Positions 32,800 through 40,922 of a DNA stretch of 64,000 nucleotides are shown in pieces. How positions within the stretch are numbered: the stretch's first letter is position 1; each line of letters starts with the position of its first letter. A program made the translations under genes and the position numbers. A model generated the notes under the pieces. That model saw only the letters and a program-made list of their open reading frames with translations. It did not search any database and was not told where the DNA came from. The stretch is from Micromonospora saelicesensis (GTDB lineage Bacteria; Actinomycetota; Actinomycetes; Mycobacteriales; Micromonosporaceae): the NCBI RefSeq assembly GCF_900091575.1, contig NZ_FMCR01000005.1:124001-188000 (forward strand). The letters are read 5' to 3'.

Positions 32800-33683
32800 T
32801 TCTCGGCTCCTGCCGTGATGCCGCGCGCCAGAGTGCGCTGGAAGATGAGGAAGAAGAGGATGGCCGGCACCAGGCTGATCAGCGCGCCGGCGTTGGTGGT
32901 CGGAGCGTCCATCAGCCGGTCGCCCTGCAACGACGCGAGCGCGACCGGAATGGTCTGCGTCTGGTTGTCGATCAGCATGACCAGCGGGATGAGGAACTCG
33001 TTCCACGTCCAGATGAAGAAGAAGATGAGCAGCACCGCGAGGGTGGGCCGCAGGTTGGGGAAGACCACCCGCCACAGCACTGTCCACTTGCCGGCGCCGT
33101 CCAGCGCGGCGGCCTCCAGCAGTGAGCGCGGGAACGTGCCCATCACCGAGGCGAGCAGGTACGTGCCGAACGCGCTCTGGATCACGGTGAAGATGATGAT
33201 CACCGAGAGCTGGGTGTTGTAGAGGCCGACCTGCTTCGCCACGTAGTACAGCGGGTAGATCAGCGCCTCCTGCGGCAGCATGTTGGCCAGCAGGAAGAGA
33301 CCGACGATCCACAGCCGGCCCCGGACCCGGCCGATGCCCAGCGCGTACGCGTTGAGCAGTGACACGGCGACGCCGAGCACGGCCACCGAGCCGGCGATGA
33401 CCGCCGAGTTCCAGAACTTCAGCGGGAAGTTCACTTCGGTCCAGTACGTGCGCAGACCCTTGGTGTAGAACTCCGTCGGCCAGCTCAGCGGGCCGCCCGA
33501 GGAATAGTCGCCGGGCGACTTGAACGCGTTGAGCAGCATGAACGCGAACGGCACCAGCATGACGAGCGCGCCGAGGGTGACCAGAGCGAGCACCACCCAG
33601 CGGCTGACGCCACGGTGGTGTCGATCGCGTACGGGCCGGGCCGGCGTCACCGGCGCGGTGCTCGGTGTGAGCGTGACGGCCAT
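32796..33683 (-). CDS. Sugar ABC transporter permease (MalG-like)
   Basis: 295 aa, six membrane segments and EAA loop LEAAALDGAGKWTVLWRVVFPNLRP (near 185-210). It ends where the GH31 gene begins and starts one base after its partner permease stop. Confidence 0.88.
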   Translation of the reverse strand: MAVTLTPSTAPVTPARPVRDRHHRGVSRWVVLALVTLGALVMLVPFAFMLLNAFKSPGDYSSGGPLSWPTEFYTKGLRTYWTEVNFPLKFWNSAVIAGSVAVLGVAVSLLNAYALGIGRVRGRLWIVGLFLLANMLPQEALIYPLYYVAKQVGLYNTQLSVIIIFTVIQSAFGTYLLASVMGTFPRSLLEAAALDGAGKWTVLWRVVFPNLRPTLAVLLIFFFIWTWNEFLIPLVMLIDNQTQTIPVALASLQGDRLMDAPTTNAGALISLVPAILFFLIFQRTLARGITAGAEK

Positions 33684-33684
33684 G

Positions 33685-34653
33685 TCAGATCCCCCGGTCC
33701 CGGCGCTCGCTGCGGGCCTGCATCCAGATGAAGATCCCGGCCACCACCACGATGATCAGTGTCAGCACCATGGAGATCGCGGAGCCGTAGCCGACCTGCA
33801 GCTTCTTGAAGAACGTGTAGTAGGCGAAGTACGACGGCACGTTCGTGGCGTTGTCCGGGCCGCCCCGGGTCAGGGCGAAGATCGGCCCGAACACCTTCAA
33901 CGCGGCGATGGTGCAGGTCAGGGCCACCACGAAGGTCTCTGGCCTGATCTGCGGAAGGGTGATCGCCCGGAACCGGTGCAGCCAGTTCGCACCGTCGACC
34001 TCGGCCGCCTCGTACAGCTCGGGGTCGACCCGCTGCAACGCCGCCATGAAGACGACCACCGGGTAGCCGATCTGCACCCAGATCATCACGGCCATCACGG
34101 CCGGCAGGGCGGTGCCCGGGTCGCCGAGCCAGTCGTGGCGTAACGCCCCGAGACCGACCGCGTCGAGGAGGCTGTTGAACGCGCCGTCGGGGCGCAGGAT
34201 CCAACCCCAGACGATGCCGGCCACCACGACGGGCAGCACCTGCGGGAGGTAGAACGCGGCCCGCAGCGCGGCGGCGGTGCGGGGCTTGAACCGGCGGCCG
34301 ATGACGTCGAAGAGCACCGCGGCGAGCAGCAGCCCGAGCACTGTGGGCACCACCACCATCGCGACGAGCATCCAGACGGTGTTGCGGAACGACGCCCAGA
34401 ACACGTCGTCCTGCAGCAACTGCTGGTAGTTGTCCAGGCCGACCCACCGGGGGTCACCGATGCCGGACCACTTGGTCAGCGACAGGTAGAGGGTGCCGAT
34501 CAGCGGCGCGCCGATGACCAGGAGGAAGAGCACCGCTCCGGGGAGCAGGTAGAGCCAGTACGCCGCGTTGCGGCCGCGGCGTCTGCGGCTGGGCGCGGGC
34601 GGGGTGGGGGTCGCGGCCGGCGGTGTGGCGGCGACCGTCTCGGAGACAGCCAT
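33685..34653 (-). CDS. Sugar ABC transporter permease (MalF-like)
   Basis: 322 aa. A Pro/Arg-rich N-terminus (PPAPSRRRRGRN) precedes six membrane segments; the EAA loop is YEAAEVDGANWLHRFRAITLPQI (near 210-235). ATG 34653 has GGAAGG about 6 nt upstream, better than in-frame starts further 5'. Confidence 0.88.
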   Translation of the reverse strand: MAVSETVAATPPAATPTPPAPSRRRRGRNAAYWLYLLPGAVLFLLVIGAPLIGTLYLSLTKWSGIGDPRWVGLDNYQQLLQDDVFWASFRNTVWMLVAMVVVPTVLGLLLAAVLFDVIGRRFKPRTAAALRAAFYLPQVLPVVVAGIVWGWILRPDGAFNSLLDAVGLGALRHDWLGDPGTALPAVMAVMIWVQIGYPVVVFMAALQRVDPELYEAAEVDGANWLHRFRAITLPQIRPETFVVALTCTIAALKVFGPIFALTRGGPDNATNVPSYFAYYTFFKKLQVGYGSAISMVLTLIIVVVAGIFIWMQARSERRDRGI

Positions 34654-34721
34654 GGAAGATCCTTCCCGGCGGGGGCTGGCGGGCGCGCCGGTCGTGCCGG
34701 TCGCGCCCGCCGCTCGCCGTG

Positions 34722-36026
34722 TCACTTGCCGGTGATCTCCTTGACGCCATCGGCGTACGGCTTGGCGATCGTGTCGAGAACCTGGTCGGGCGACTTCGAG
34801 CCGTTGATCAGACCCTGGAAGCCGGAGACCAGCACGTCGTAGTAGCCGGGGACCGGCCAGTCCGGGTAGAAGGCGAGTCCGTCGGACTTGCTGACCGTGT
34901 TGAAGTCCTCGATCAGCTTGCGGTCCTTCGGGTCGCTGATCTTCGACGCGTCAGCGGCGACCGGAACACCGCCGTTGTTGCCGATCAGGTCCTGGATCTC
35001 CGGACGCAGGGTGATGTCGATGAAGTCGTACGCCAGGCTCTTGGCCTTGCTGTTCTCCGGGACCACCCAGAGGTTGCCGGAGGAGCCGGCCTGCAGGGTG
35101 TTGCCGGGGAAGAGGAAGGTGTCCCAGTTGGCCTTCATCTCGGTCTTGAACCGGCCGTACCACCAGCTACCCGAGACGATCATCGGAACCTTGCCGCCGA
35201 TGAAGGCGGTGCCCATGTCCTCGGCCTTGAGGCTGGCCGAGTTCTTCGCGACGTAGCCCTTCTGCACCCACTGGGCGAAGGTGTCCGCGCCGTACTTGAG
35301 CGGGTCGGCCTTGAAGTCGACAGGGTTCTTGTAGAGCTGGTAGTTGTCGACGAACTGCCGGTCGCCCTTGGAGAGGGCGAGCTGGTAGAAGAGCTGCCCG
35401 GCCGGGTACTCGGCGCCGGCCATGCCCAGCGGGGTGATGCCCTTGCCGACGAAGGTGTCCATCGCGGCGGTCATCTCGGCCATCGTGGTCGGGACCTTGA
35501 CGCCGTTGCTCTGGAACAGGTCCTTGTTGTAGTAGACCGTGACGTACTCGCCGTAGTTCGGCACACCGAACCACTTGCCCGAGCCCATCACGCCCTTGTC
35601 GCTGTACCGGGCGGTGGTCTGCAGGCTGGGGCTGAGCTTGTCGGCCCAGCCGCGCTTGTCGGCCTCGCTGCTCAGGTCGGCCAGCAGGCCCTGGGAGGAG
35701 AGCAGCCCGGCGGTCGCGTTGCCCTTGTTGTACTCCATGATGTCCGGGCCCTCGGACGAGTTGATGATCATGCCCGCGTTCTGCTGGATCTGCTCGAACG
35801 CCTTGCGCTCGAAGCGCACCTCGACGCCCGGGTGCTCGGACTTGAAGAGCTCGATCGCCCGGTTCCAGCCGACCCCCATGGCGCTGTTCTCGCTCTCGTA
35901 GTGCCAGAGCTTGAGAACCTTGGCGTCGCTGCTGTCCCCGTTGTCACCACCGCCGCAGGCGGCCACGGTGGTCGTCGCTGTCGCCGCCAGGGCGATCGCG
36001 GCGACGAGCCGGCGGAATCGCTGCAT
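34722..36026 (-). CDS. Sugar ABC transporter substrate-binding lipoprotein
   Basis: 434 aa. Signal MQRFRRLVAAIALAATATTT with lipobox VAAC (Cys24). The mature part starts VLKLWHYESENSAMG and is a CUT1-type solute-binding protein. The second ATG at 36026 is preferred because AGGAGG lies 6 nt upstream of it but directly touches the first ATG at 36032. It delivers oligosaccharide to the two downstream permeases; no ATPase gene is in the operon. Confidence 0.88.
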   Translation of the reverse strand: MQRFRRLVAAIALAATATTTVAACGGGDNGDSSDAKVLKLWHYESENSAMGVGWNRAIELFKSEHPGVEVRFERKAFEQIQQNAGMIINSSEGPDIMEYNKGNATAGLLSSQGLLADLSSEADKRGWADKLSPSLQTTARYSDKGVMGSGKWFGVPNYGEYVTVYYNKDLFQSNGVKVPTTMAEMTAAMDTFVGKGITPLGMAGAEYPAGQLFYQLALSKGDRQFVDNYQLYKNPVDFKADPLKYGADTFAQWVQKGYVAKNSASLKAEDMGTAFIGGKVPMIVSGSWWYGRFKTEMKANWDTFLFPGNTLQAGSSGNLWVVPENSKAKSLAYDFIDITLRPEIQDLIGNNGGVPVAADASKISDPKDRKLIEDFNTVSKSDGLAFYPDWPVPGYYDVLVSGFQGLINGSKSPDQVLDTIAKPYADGVKEITGK

Positions 36027-36067
36027 TAGCATCCTCCTCGTTGAGTATCTAGCCGGTACTTCACGGG

Positions 36068-36099
36068 GCCCGTCGTCGCGTTGCAGCGCGACGGCGGGC
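36068..36099. terminator. Stem-loop between lacI and the transporter genes
   Basis: GCCCGTCGTCGCG and CGCGACGGCGGGC form a 13-bp stem with one mismatch. Lying inside the presumed operon, it may attenuate or process the message, or separate two transcription units. Confidence 0.5.
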
Positions 36100-36102
36100 C
36101 AT

Positions 36103-37143
36103 TTACTGATCGGCCCCCATTGGCTGGCGGCTTCGGGGCGGTGCGGTCGACCCCCGGATCTCCAACGCGCACGGCAGCAGTTGCTGGTGACGAAGGTCAG
36201 CGGGGCCGTCCAGGTGGCGCGTCAGCGCCTCGATCGCGATCCGGCCGAGCGCCGAACCGGGTGACGTCATCGCGGTCAGCGCCGGGGTGGCCAGTTCGGC
36301 GACCTGCGGCGAGGTGACCATCGAGACGACGGAGACGTCGTCGGGCACTGACAACCCGCGGCCGGTCAACTCGCCGAGGATGCCGAAGATCGCCGTCTCG
36401 TTCATGGCCAGCACCGCGGTCAGCTCCGGGGCCTGCGCGAACGCGGCGGCCAGGGCGGCCCGCCCGCCGGCGGCGCTGTCCTCGGCCGCGATCATCACCG
36501 GCTCCAGGCCGTGCCCGGTCATCGCCGCGGTGAAGGCGTCACGGGTACGCAGCGCGGGCCCGTAACCGCTGGCCAACGTGGCGGCCGAGTGGTTGACGTA
36601 GACGATCCGCCGGTGCCCGAGGCCGACCAGGTGCGCGACGGCCTCCCGGACGGTCTGGTCGAAGTCGATGTCGACGTAGGAGAGCGTGCTGGTGTCGCCG
36701 GTGCGGCCGATCAGCACCAGCGGCACCCCCGCCTCCTGGAGCACTGTGACCCGCTCGTCGGCCAGCTGGACCTCCATCAGCACGACCCCGTCGAGCATCC
36801 GCTGACTGGCCAGCCGGCGCAGGTCGTCGAGGTCGCCTCCACCGACCGGCGAGAGCACCAGGTGGTAGCCGGCGACGCTGGCCGCGGCGGCGGCACCGGT
36901 GACGAAGGCGGTCTCGGTGGCGCCGAGGCCGCGTTCGTCCATCGGCATCAGCAGGCCGAGGATCCGGCTGCGACGACTGGCCAGCCCGCGGGCCATCGCG
37001 TTGGGCTGGTAGTCGAGCTGTGCCATCGCGGCGAGCACCTTGTTGCGGGTGGCCTGCGAGATCGGCCGGGTGCCGGTGAGCACGTACGAGACGGTGCTGA
37101 CCGAGACCTGTGCGAGGCGGGCGACGTCGTGCATGGTGGCCAC
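36103..37143 (-). CDS. LacI-family regulator of the oligosaccharide operon
   Basis: 346 aa. HTH TMHDVARLAQVSVSTVSYVLTGTRPIS (3-29), hinge region near 48-62, then the ligand-binding core. GTG 37143 follows AGGAGG by 6 nt. It heads the operon encoding the transporter and GH31/GH1 enzymes, and the operator at 37186-37203 implies autoregulation. The effector is probably a xylose- or glucose-containing oligosaccharide; this is inference. Confidence 0.88.
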   Translation of the reverse strand: MATMHDVARLAQVSVSTVSYVLTGTRPISQATRNKVLAAMAQLDYQPNAMARGLASRRSRILGLLMPMDERGLGATETAFVTGAAAAASVAGYHLVLSPVGGGDLDDLRRLASQRMLDGVVLMEVQLADERVTVLQEAGVPLVLIGRTGDTSTLSYVDIDFDQTVREAVAHLVGLGHRRIVYVNHSAATLASGYGPALRTRDAFTAAMTGHGLEPVMIAAEDSAAGGRAALAAAFAQAPELTAVLAMNETAIFGILGELTGRGLSVPDDVSVVSMVTSPQVAELATPALTAMTSPGSALGRIAIEALTRHLDGPADLRHQQLLPCALEIRGSTAPPRSRQPMGADQ

Positions 37144-37185
37144 CGCGCACCTCCTCCGGCCTGGGGTGGGACCGCTCCCGAACTT

Positions 37186-37203
37186 CGTCGAAGCGTTTCG
37201 ACG
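37186..37203. promoter_or_regulatory. LacI-type operator upstream of the oligosaccharide operon
   Basis: CGTCGAAGCGTTTCGACG is a near-perfect palindrome of the CGAAnCGnTTCG LacI pattern, 43 bp before the regulator start. A second half-site run (CGAAGCGGTTCGACA) overlaps to 37215. Confidence 0.7.
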
Positions 37204-37353
37204 AAGCGGTTCGACAGGACGCTAGGCCACCTGTTACGGCGACGTCAATAGCCGATGTCGAAAAGAATTCAGCGGGGGTGTGCGGCCCCCCGCGCGTCCC
37301 TCCCGAGCGCCCTGCGCGTGCGCGCGGCGGCCGGCCGGAGGCCAGGGGTGGGG

Positions 37354-38262
37354 TCAGGGCAGGTTGAAGAGGGTGGCGGCGCTGTTCCAGCAGACCGCGC
37401 GTAGCCAGTCGTCGCCCAGGTCCAGTCGGGCCAGCCCGGTCACCTGGTCGGCGTACGGGTACGGGATGTTCGGGAAGTCGCTTCCCAGCAGCACCTTGCC
37501 GGCCAGCCCCAACTCGCGCAACCGGGGCAACTCCTCGGCGGGGAAGGGGACGAACTGGTCGAAGAAGGGCGTGAAGGCCATGGTGGTGTCCAGCCGGACC
37601 CGCTCGTACATCTCGGCGAGGTCCAGGAAGGCCCGGTAGTCCGGGGCGCCCAGGTGCGCTACCACGGCGGTCAGCCGAGGGTGACGGGCGAGCAGGGCGG
37701 CGAACGGGTCGGGACCGGTGTTGGTGGTCCCCACCGGTGCGTGCCCGGCGTGCACCACCACCGGCACACCCGCGTCGGACAGCATTCCCCACACCGGGTC
37801 CAGCGCCGGATCGGTCGGCGCGAAGCCGCCGACCTGCAGGTGCAGCTTGAACACCTGGGCGCCTTCGGCGAGGGCCGCCTCGACGTACCCGGGGGCCTCC
37901 GGTTCGGGGTAGAACGTGGCCGAGGCCAGGCACCCGGGGGTGTCGCGGGCGAAGTCCAGCGTCCAGCGGTTGAGTTCCGCCGCCATGCCCGGTCGGTGCG
38001 CGTACGCCAGGGCACTGAACGCCCGCACCCCGAGCCGGCGCAGGTGCGCGACCCGGTCGGCGTCGCTCCACCGGTAGCGGATCGGCCACTCGGTGCCGAC
38101 CAGCGGCCCGGCGGCGTCGAAGTAGGCCCACACCCGACGCAGCAGGCGCGGCGGGAGGAAGTGCACGTGCACGTCGGCGAGGCCGGGCAACCCCAGGGCG
38201 CGGCAGAACTCCGGTACGCGTTCGTCCTCGGCCGGCGGGATCGCCGGCGCCGGATCGGTCAT
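37354..38262 (-). CDS. Amidohydrolase-2-family metal-dependent hydrolase
   Basis: 302 aa TIM-barrel. DVHVHFLPP (near 30) supplies the metal-binding His-x-His, VVVHAGHA (near 170) and VVAHLGAPDY (near 199) further ligands, and LLGSDFPNIPYPYA (near 262) the catalytic Asp. Such enzymes hydrolyse or decarboxylate ring and carboxylate substrates; substrate unknown. Its ATG overlaps the stop of the upstream membrane protein by 4 bp. Confidence 0.82.
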   Translation of the reverse strand: MTDPAPAIPPAEDERVPEFCRALGLPGLADVHVHFLPPRLLRRVWAYFDAAGPLVGTEWPIRYRWSDADRVAHLRRLGVRAFSALAYAHRPGMAAELNRWTLDFARDTPGCLASATFYPEPEAPGYVEAALAEGAQVFKLHLQVGGFAPTDPALDPVWGMLSDAGVPVVVHAGHAPVGTTNTGPDPFAALLARHPRLTAVVAHLGAPDYRAFLDLAEMYERVRLDTTMAFTPFFDQFVPFPAEELPRLRELGLAGKVLLGSDFPNIPYPYADQVTGLARLDLGDDWLRAVCWNSAATLFNLP

Positions 38263-39068
38263 ATGTCGATGTCGAAACGGCTCAGCACCGAGGGCGCGAT
38301 CAGGCCGACGGTGGCCAGAGCCGAGACGACGGTCAGCGCGATGCGCATCCCGACCACCTCGGCCTTGCTGCCGACGCGCAGGGCGATGCTGTTCGGCAGG
38401 CCGATCATCATCCACATGCGCCGCTTGATCGGGATCGGCCAGAGGATGGGCACGCCCGCTCTGGTGATCATGTCGCCGAGGATGTGCACGAAGCAGCCCA
38501 CGCCCAGCGCGGTGCCGATCAGCGGATAGCCGCGTCCGCCCGGCAGGTTGGCGAAGGTGAACCAGGCCGCCCCGGCCGACGCGAGAGTGATGATCACCCA
38601 CCCGGCCCGCTCGGCCCACTCGTCGAACAGCCCGCGCAGTGCCAGGCCGAACATGAAGAACAGGATGGTGATGACCGCCCACTTGCCGTACGCGGCGCAG
38701 AGAGCGGTGGTGCCCCAGCCGACCAACAGGGTGAACGGCAGCGTGTGGGTCAGCGTCCGGTGCCCGTTGTTACGGCGGGGGTCCCTGCTGAGCTTGGTGG
38801 CGTAGTAGACCCCGAGGGAGATCTTCTCCATCACCTCGGCGGCGAAGAGCGAGAAGACCCCGAAGGTACGGGCCACGGTGGCCCCACCCTGGTTCTTGGT
38901 CACCTTGCCCGACATGTCGAGATCGGGAAAGAGCGCGCCGCCGGCGCACACGGCGGTGCCCACCGCCAACGCGAGCGGCGACTGGTGGTAGTCGGCGAAC
39001 TGCTCCAGTGCCCAGGAGCCAGCCAGCCACACCGCCGCGCCGGACAGCGCGTGTTGCGGTCCCATCAT
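38259..39068 (-). CDS. Membrane-bound metal-dependent hydrolase (DUF457/YdjM family)
   Basis: 269 aa with several membrane segments. H6 in MMGPQHALSG, LFPDLD (near 47-52), HRTLTHTLPF (near 103) and HILGDMITRAGV (near 195) give the His/Asp set of the DUF457 family. Biological role unknown (YdjM is LexA-regulated in E. coli). GGGAGG precedes ATG 39068. Confidence 0.82.
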   Translation of the reverse strand: MMGPQHALSGAAVWLAGSWALEQFADYHQSPLALAVGTAVCAGGALFPDLDMSGKVTKNQGGATVARTFGVFSLFAAEVMEKISLGVYYATKLSRDPRRNNGHRTLTHTLPFTLLVGWGTTALCAAYGKWAVITILFFMFGLALRGLFDEWAERAGWVIITLASAGAAWFTFANLPGGRGYPLIGTALGVGCFVHILGDMITRAGVPILWPIPIKRRMWMMIGLPNSIALRVGSKAEVVGMRIALTVVSALATVGLIAPSVLSRFDIDI

Positions 39069-39171
39069 CTCGGCTCACCCTCCCCAGGGATCTTGAGCGC
39101 CCAAAACTACGCCACTGTAGTCAGCGTCGGCGCCGCAGGGGCATCACCCGGCAAGTCCACATCGGACCGTG

Positions 39172-40803
39172 TCACAGGGTGGGGGTGAAGCTCTGCCGGA
39201 TCATCGGCAAGTATGCCGCGTTGACCTGCCAGTCGAACTCTTCTGTCAACCACGAGACGGTGTATGAACGGTCGGCCGAGGTGTTGGCCAACAGCCGGAA
39301 GCTGTGCACCGGAACGCCGACAGCGTTCTGCCAGCCGCACTCCCACACCGCGCCACCCTCGAAGATGTCCATCGCGGAGATGTCCACCTTGCGATAGTCG
39401 GGCAGCGCGGCACTCGCGGTCAGCCGAGCCTCCTCGGTCTTCCAGTACGCCACCGGATCCGCGCGGGCCGGCCCCGCCTCGACGCTGAGCACCCGGGACC
39501 CGCCGGATTTCCGGAAACAGGTCACCGAGCCCTCGGTCCAGCGCGCCCACCCCACCGGCGCGGCGATCCGGAACCCGGTCGGGTCGTCGTACCAGGTCCA
39601 GCCCTCGCGCAGCCCGTACTTCACGTCGGGTGGCGGTGACACCGCCACCACCGGGGTCGCCGACGGTGGCGGGGACGACGTGCAGGCGAACGCCGCCGGC
39701 CGGGAGGTCGGCGCGCCACCACCCGAGCCGGACGGTGGGGTCCGGTCATCGTGTCGGTTGACAAACGCCAGCGTGACGCCACCCGCGACGAGCAGAGCGG
39801 TGGCCGCACCACCCAGGGCGATCAGGCGCCATCGCCGGCCGGGTGGGCGCCGCGGGCGCGGGCTCGGGGCTGGCGTGGCCGGCTCGTCCGGCGGGGCCAC
39901 CGGTTCGACCGGGTGCGGCGCGATGGCCCGCCCGGCGCTGAGGACCGCCGCGACGGCCGATGAGCGGACCGACCCGGCGGGCTCGTCATGACTCGCCGCG
40001 GCGCTGCGCAACAGCGGCTCCGCCTCGGCGGCGGTCAACCGTCGCCAGGGGTCGCGCTGCAACAGGCCGATGAGGGCGGGACGCAACGGGCCGGCCCGAC
40101 GCATCGGATCCGGTGGTTCGGTGGCCAGCGCGCTGAGCGTCGCCATCGCGCTCGACCGTGCGTACGGTGACTGCCCCTCGACCGTCGCGTAGAGCGTCGC
40201 GCCCAACGACCACATGTCGGTGCGGGCGTCGGACACCCCTTCGCGGGCCCGCTCGGGGGCGACGAACTGCGGCGAGCCGAGCACCGTGCCGGGCCCGGTC
40301 ATCACACCGTCACCGCCGTCGAAGGTGGCCAGCCCGAAGTCGGTGAGCACCACCCGCCCGTCGTCGGCCACCAGCACGTTGTGCGGCTTCACGTCGCGGT
40401 GCAGCACCCCGGCGGTGTGCGCGGCCCGCAACGCGGCGAGCACCGCCAGCCCGATCCGGGCGGTGCGCTGCGGGCTCAGCGGCCCCTCGGCGCCGATGAT
40501 CTGCTGCACCGATCGCGACGGCACGTACTCCATCACGATCCAGGGGCTCTCTCGGTCGTGCACCACGTCGTAGATGCGGACCACGTTGGGATGGTTGAGC
40601 CGGGCGGCGGTGCGCGCCTCCCGCAGGGTTCGGAGCCGCAACTCCTCGCGCTCGGTCTCGGCCAGCCAGGACGGCGGCACGACCTCCTTCACCGCCACGT
40701 CGCGATGCAACATCTCGTCGCGAGCAAGCCACACCCGGCCCATTCCGCCGGTGCCGACCAGGTCGAGCAGCCGGTACCGACCCGCGATCAGCAACTGATG
40801 CAC
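39172..40803 (-). CDS. Membrane receptor Ser/Thr protein kinase, copy 1
   Basis: 543 aa. Kinase domain: glycine loop GTGGMG (17-22), Lys39 (VAVKEV), catalytic Asp137 (LHRDVKPHN), metal Asp155 (LTDFGLATF), APE-type FVAPERA (180-186). A Pro-rich linker leads to a membrane segment (LIALGGAATALLVAGGVTLAFV) and an extracellular domain with two Cys (FACTSSPPP, VTCFRKSGG). GTG 40803 has GGGAG about 7 nt upstream. The next gene upstream is a paralogue with the same architecture; both probably sense an external cue. Confidence 0.9.
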   Translation of the reverse strand: MHQLLIAGRYRLLDLVGTGGMGRVWLARDEMLHRDVAVKEVVPPSWLAETEREELRLRTLREARTAARLNHPNVVRIYDVVHDRESPWIVMEYVPSRSVQQIIGAEGPLSPQRTARIGLAVLAALRAAHTAGVLHRDVKPHNVLVADDGRVVLTDFGLATFDGGDGVMTGPGTVLGSPQFVAPERAREGVSDARTDMWSLGATLYATVEGQSPYARSSAMATLSALATEPPDPMRRAGPLRPALIGLLQRDPWRRLTAAEAEPLLRSAAASHDEPAGSVRSSAVAAVLSAGRAIAPHPVEPVAPPDEPATPAPSPRPRRPPGRRWRLIALGGAATALLVAGGVTLAFVNRHDDRTPPSGSGGGAPTSRPAAFACTSSPPPSATPVVAVSPPPDVKYGLREGWTWYDDPTGFRIAAPVGWARWTEGSVTCFRKSGGSRVLSVEAGPARADPVAYWKTEEARLTASAALPDYRKVDISAMDIFEGGAVWECGWQNAVGVPVHSFRLLANTSADRSYTVSWLTEEFDWQVNAAYLPMIRQSFTPTL

Positions 40804-40922
40804 GGTCGCTCCCCCTCGGTCACCCCGGGATCCACGATAGCCACCAGTGCCGGCTTTCTCATCCACTGAGCGGCCTCGATCCACGACGGACGGTGGTCCG
40901 GATCATGGCCATACGGCGCAGG

